The translations under genes were made by a program, and so were the position numbers. Positions 61,151 through 64,000 of a stretch of 64,000 nt of DNA are shown here, piece after piece. Below the pieces are notes generated by a model that was not told where the DNA came from, made no database searches, and saw nothing but the letters and a program-made list of their open reading frames with translations. The DNA lies in NCBI GenBank assembly GCA_965213905.1, contig OZ243922.1, positions 1,488,001 to 1,552,000 on the forward strand, read 5' to 3'. Origin of the DNA: SIRX01 sp965213905 (GTDB taxonomy: Bacteria > Actinomycetota > Rubrobacteria > Rubrobacterales > Rubrobacteraceae). Every line of letters begins with the position of its first letter. The first letter of the stretch is position 1.

Positions 61151-61888
61151 CTAGGCTTGCTCGGTGGGCATTATGAGGATCTCGTTAACGTTCACCCGCT
61201 GCGGCTGGACCACGGCGTAGGCCACGGCGTTTGCTATGTCCTCGGCCTGAAGCGTCTCGATGCTCGTGATGCCGCTGACCTGCTCTTGCGCTTCCTCGTC
61301 CGAGATGTGCTGCGGCAGCTCGGTGGCGACCGCGCCCGGCTCGACGATTGTTACCCGGATGCCGTCTTCGACCAGCTCGCCCCGCAGCGCCTCGCTTACG
61401 GCGTTGACGGCGTACTTGGTGCCGGAGTAGACGCCGGTCATCGGGTTGCTCCGGCGCCCGGCGACGCTGGAGATGTTGACGATGTGTCCGGAGCCTTGCT
61501 CCTTCATCACTTTTATCGTCGCGTCGGTGGTGTACAGGAGGCCCAGCACGTTCACGTCGAACATCTGACGCCACTCGCCGGAGAGGCTCTTCTCTATCTT
61601 GGAGAGCAGCATAACGCCCGCGTTGTTGACGAGGATGTCCACCTGGCCGAACTCGTCTTTGGCCTGCCGGATCAGGCCGTGCGCCTGCTCCTCGTCCGCA
61701 ACGTCGCACTGGACCACCATCGCCCGCGTCCCGTTGGACTCTATCCGCTGCTGGAGGTCTTGCAGCCGCTCCTCCCGGCGGGCCGCTATCACGACGATGG
61801 CGCCTTCCGCCGCCAACGCCTCCGCCGTCGCCTCGCCAATACCGCTCGAAGCGCCGGTTACCACAGCTACTTTGCCGTCTAACTTCAT
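61151..61888 (-). CDS. SDR-family oxidoreductase
   Basis: 245 residues with TGASSGIGEATAEAL, NNAG, and the catalytic YSGTKYAV after ISSVAGRRSNPMTG. Cofactor-binding ARREERL suggests NADP(H). Resembles the YdfG/clavaldehyde-dehydrogenase-like SDRs; substrate unknown. Confidence 0.9.
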   Translation of the reverse strand: MKLDGKVAVVTGASSGIGEATAEALAAEGAIVVIAARREERLQDLQQRIESNGTRAMVVQCDVADEEQAHGLIRQAKDEFGQVDILVNNAGVMLLSKIEKSLSGEWRQMFDVNVLGLLYTTDATIKVMKEQGSGHIVNISSVAGRRSNPMTGVYSGTKYAVNAVSEALRGELVEDGIRVTIVEPGAVATELPQHISDEEAQEQVSGITSIETLQAEDIANAVAYAVVQPQRVNVNEILIMPTEQA

Positions 61889-61947
61889 TATTCTCGAACC
61901 TTTCTATTTGCCGGTAACGCCCCGATCTTTGTCGGGAAGCCCTTATC

Positions 61948-62868
61948 TTAACCGCTTTCGGCAGAGGATTGGATGCTGCTTTCGGGACGAAACTGCAGGT
62001 AAGCGATGGTCCAGTAAGCGTGCATAAAGGTGCCGACTATTGCGCCCAGGAGCAAGAACGGTAGGGAGAAAAGGAGTAAGACGCCGCCGGAGATTAGAAG
62101 ATCTATCATGCTGAAGCCTTCTAGCAAGGGTGACAGCAAGGAAGAGGCGAGGAGCCCGATGGCGAAGGTGATACCGCTGAGCAACAGCCCGACGGCAATC
62201 GCCAGTCCCACCTGTATGAGCCACACGAGGAGGCCGCGTCCGATGTTGTTGCGAAAGACGGTAAAACCCTCCCCAATAGAGTCAAACACTCCTCGCCCGT
62301 CGAGCACCAGGGTACGCATAGCCAGCGCGCTGACAATAGAGAACGGCACCAGCAACAGAATCAGAAGCACCAGTGTAAGAAGGGCGGCCAGCGCCACCAG
62401 CGCCACCGCCAACCCGACGGAGTCTAGGGCCGTTGCGGCCAACAAAACTGCAAGTCCTGCCGGAATGACAGCCAGAAAGAACAGCAGAAAGTTGATCAGG
62501 AACAGAGATATGTATAGTCCGAGCATCCGCCAGAAGTTACGCAGCCCGGCTCGCCAGGTGGACGAGAACCCATTCGACTCTCCTTCCCTTAGTTCGGCGA
62601 CCCCCGCCACGAGACCGGCCTGAGAGATGATGATGAGCGCTATAAAGACGACCGTCAAGGCAACGGCGAAAATTATGCCCCCTATGATCAGCGCCGCAAG
62701 ATTATTTTCGACAAATCGGGCGAGGTCCGGGCTGGGACCGAAGCCCTCGTTTTGCCCGGAGAGGGTGACGGTAAATCCGGACCCGCCCACGAAGAGGCCG
62801 AAAAACCACAAGAAAGGGTTTCGCAGCGAGATCCGGAACGCCCCGGAAATATTCTCCCCGTAATTCAC
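61948..62868 (-). CDS. Multi-pass membrane protein of unknown function
   Basis: About 306 residues. Roughly six helices, with a conserved-looking FSSTWRAGLRNFWRMLGLYI segment. It resembles the DUF7544/glycerophosphoryl-diesterase-type membrane domains, without certainty. GTG 62868 follows AAGGAGG and overlaps the ATP-grasp stop as GTGA. The longer open frame is a shadow. Confidence 0.7.
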   Translation of the reverse strand: MNYGENISGAFRISLRNPFLWFFGLFVGGSGFTVTLSGQNEGFGPSPDLARFVENNLAALIIGGIIFAVALTVVFIALIIISQAGLVAGVAELREGESNGFSSTWRAGLRNFWRMLGLYISLFLINFLLFFLAVIPAGLAVLLAATALDSVGLAVALVALAALLTLVLLILLLVPFSIVSALAMRTLVLDGRGVFDSIGEGFTVFRNNIGRGLLVWLIQVGLAIAVGLLLSGITFAIGLLASSLLSPLLEGFSMIDLLISGGVLLLFSLPFLLLGAIVGTFMHAYWTIAYLQFRPESSIQSSAESG

Positions 62869-64000
62869 TGTTGCCTCCTTAACACCCAGGTATCTTTCAT
62901 CTTGCCCCCGCTGGAGATGTTGACCACGTGCTTGCCGGGATACGCCACCCGCGAGAGGCAGCCGGGGATCATCTCTACCACCCCGGGGTCTTCCGGGTCC
63001 GGGGCGAGCGCGAGCATCCGGTAGTCGGCGTAGGAGTCGCGCAGCAGAAAACCTTCTTCGTCCGTCTCGCAGAGCACGTGGGTTGTGAAGTCTATCGTCT
63101 CCTGGGCCACGTACTCGACCGGGTTCGCCTCGACCATCTTGCGGAATTTCTCGACGGATTCTTTCGTCTCCTCCGGCCCGATCATTACCTCTTTCCCGCC
63201 GTAGCCGCCCCGGCTTTTTATGACCAACTCCCCAAAACGGTCCATCACGTACCGGTAGTCCTCCTCGACGGCGAGCGACCAGGTTCTTGCATTGTCTATC
63301 GCGGGCTCTTCGCCTAGATAGGTTCGCACCATCTCCGGTACGAACGCGCCGACGCCTTTGTCGTCTATGATCTCCGAGTTCGGGGCGAACAGGATGTGCA
63401 CTTTGCCGGCGACGTGGCACTCTAAAAGGCCGGGAACTTCGGCGTAGAGCCGGTCCTCGTCTACCCGCTCGTAAATTACGTCTATCCGGCGTCCAGACGG
63501 ACGGTGCATCAAATATTCGCCGCCGTTTATCTCTAGTTCTTTCGTTTCGGCGAGCACCGCGTTCATCTCTTCGGCATATATGTGATGGTCGAGGTAGAAC
63601 TGGTCTTCGGGGCCACCGGATACGACGGCGAGCGTCGCTTCCGGGCCTTTCGGAGAGGCCGCCCGCAGGGCGTCTCCGAGGCGGGCGAGCCAGCCGTCGA
63701 GGGAACGGACCGGGAGCTTGCCGTGGGCCTTGGGGAAGAACAATTCGCGGCTCATACGGCGGCGGCGGGTCATGGGGGCGAGGCCGACGGGCATCTTGGC
63801 GTTCTCTTCGATGACCTGGTACTTTCGACCGCCCGCGCCCTCGACAGCCACCACGTCGAAGGAGATCTGGCGCACCGGCACCGGCCCGAAGCGGTTTTCC
63901 CACGAGGTCTCGTAGAGGATGCTGCTCTCCACAATTGCCTCCGGCACCACTTCTTCTTTTCCGGCCTCGAGCCGGCGGAGAAACTCGTTGATCGCCCGGA
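62865..64000 (-). CDS. Circularly permuted ATP-grasp protein (5' end cut)
   Basis: At least 378 residues; the frame is open to the right edge. GGYGGKEVMIGPEETK and the DUF404/407 pattern (NAKMPVGLAPMTRRRRMSREL, YAEVPGLLECHV) fit the type-2 circularly permuted ATP-grasp family, often paired with an alpha-E protein and a transglutaminase. Those partners are not visible here. Peptide-bond formation is the family inference. Confidence 0.85.
   Translation of the reverse strand, partial: RAINEFLRRLEAGKEEVVPEAIVESSILYETSWENRFGPVPVRQISFDVVAVEGAGGRKYQVIEENAKMPVGLAPMTRRRRMSRELFFPKAHGKLPVRSLDGWLARLGDALRAASPKGPEATLAVVSGGPEDQFYLDHHIYAEEMNAVLAETKELEINGGEYLMHRPSGRRIDVIYERVDEDRLYAEVPGLLECHVAGKVHILFAPNSEIIDDKGVGAFVPEMVRTYLGEEPAIDNARTWSLAVEEDYRYVMDRFGELVIKSRGGYGGKEVMIGPEETKESVEKFRKMVEANPVEYVAQETIDFTTHVLCETDEEGFLLRDSYADYRMLALAPDPEDPGVVEMIPGCLSRVAYPGKHVVNISSGGKMKDTWVLRRQQ

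Noticed and set aside
62869..63903. Extended N-terminus making the 61948 membrane gene 651 residues long
   Set aside because: Out-of-frame Arg/Gly-rich reading of the ATP-grasp gene; GTG 62868 has a strong ribosome site.
1..64000. CRISPR array, prophage, insertion sequence or rRNA operon
   Set aside because: No spaced direct repeats, transposase, integrase, phage structural genes or rRNA sequence seen.

Overview
The window is about 64 kb of high-GC, gene-dense bacterial chromosome centred near its replication origin. Gene content and order point to a deep-branching Actinomycetota, most like Rubrobacter. The markers are rpmH-rnpA-yidD-yidC-khpB-rsmG-parA-parB on one side of the origin and dnaA-dnaN-S4-recF-gyrB-gyrA on the other, a mycobacterial-type kinase/FHA/phosphatase/rodA/pbpA cluster beside tRNA-Leu, and a mutL gene, which most actinobacteria lack. 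The genus is inferred from overall character; no database comparison was run.

Layout. 1-2887 (minus): a molybdate ABC transporter (modB cut by the window edge, modA) and a coiled-coil lytic transglycosylase. 3051-7911 (minus): the parB to rpmH operon, with two parS sites between rsmG and khpB. 7912-8233: rpmH promoter and a cluster of three DnaA boxes. 8234-18779 (plus): a GHKL-ATPase/winged-helix gene, dnaA, the main oriC (10538-10972; 14 perfect and 5 near-perfect DnaA boxes plus an AT-rich unwinding element), dnaN, an S4 gene, recF, gyrB, a SHOCT protein, gyrA and a DUF6941-like gene. 18835-24833: a NYN-LOTUS protein, small hypotheticals, RNase P RNA, succinate dehydrogenase sdhCAB and tRNA-Gly(CCC). 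24875-30490: metabolic and transport genes, including a frameshifted DMT transporter with a TrmB-type regulator, and a DppA peptidase. 30529-32842: two adjacent toxin-antitoxin modules. 33017-37669: an SDR, unknowns, and a large coiled-coil/beta-CASP nuclease. 37695-47345: kinase and cell-wall cluster (pknB, pbpA, ftsW/rodA, pstP, fhaB, fhaA, a second membrane kinase) and tRNA-Leu(CAG). 47368-64000: mixed genes including YbdK, a TlpA/MauE thiol-redox pair, VapBC, mutL, accBC, an AI-2E permease, DUF1385, another PIN module, SDR, TSUP and an ATP-grasp protein.

How it works together. Genes left of about 7.9 kb read leftward and genes right of 8.2 kb read rightward, so the replication and segregation genes are transcribed away from the origin. 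The origin is bipartite: one DnaA-box cluster lies upstream and a large one downstream of the HATPase-dnaA pair. ParA/ParB and nearby parS sites can segregate this origin. The kinase/FHA/phosphatase cluster probably couples cell-wall sensing by PASTA domains to peptidoglycan synthesis. The least explained and most interesting item is the GHKL-ATPase/winged-helix protein encoded between the two DnaA-box clusters and apparently co-transcribed with dnaA.
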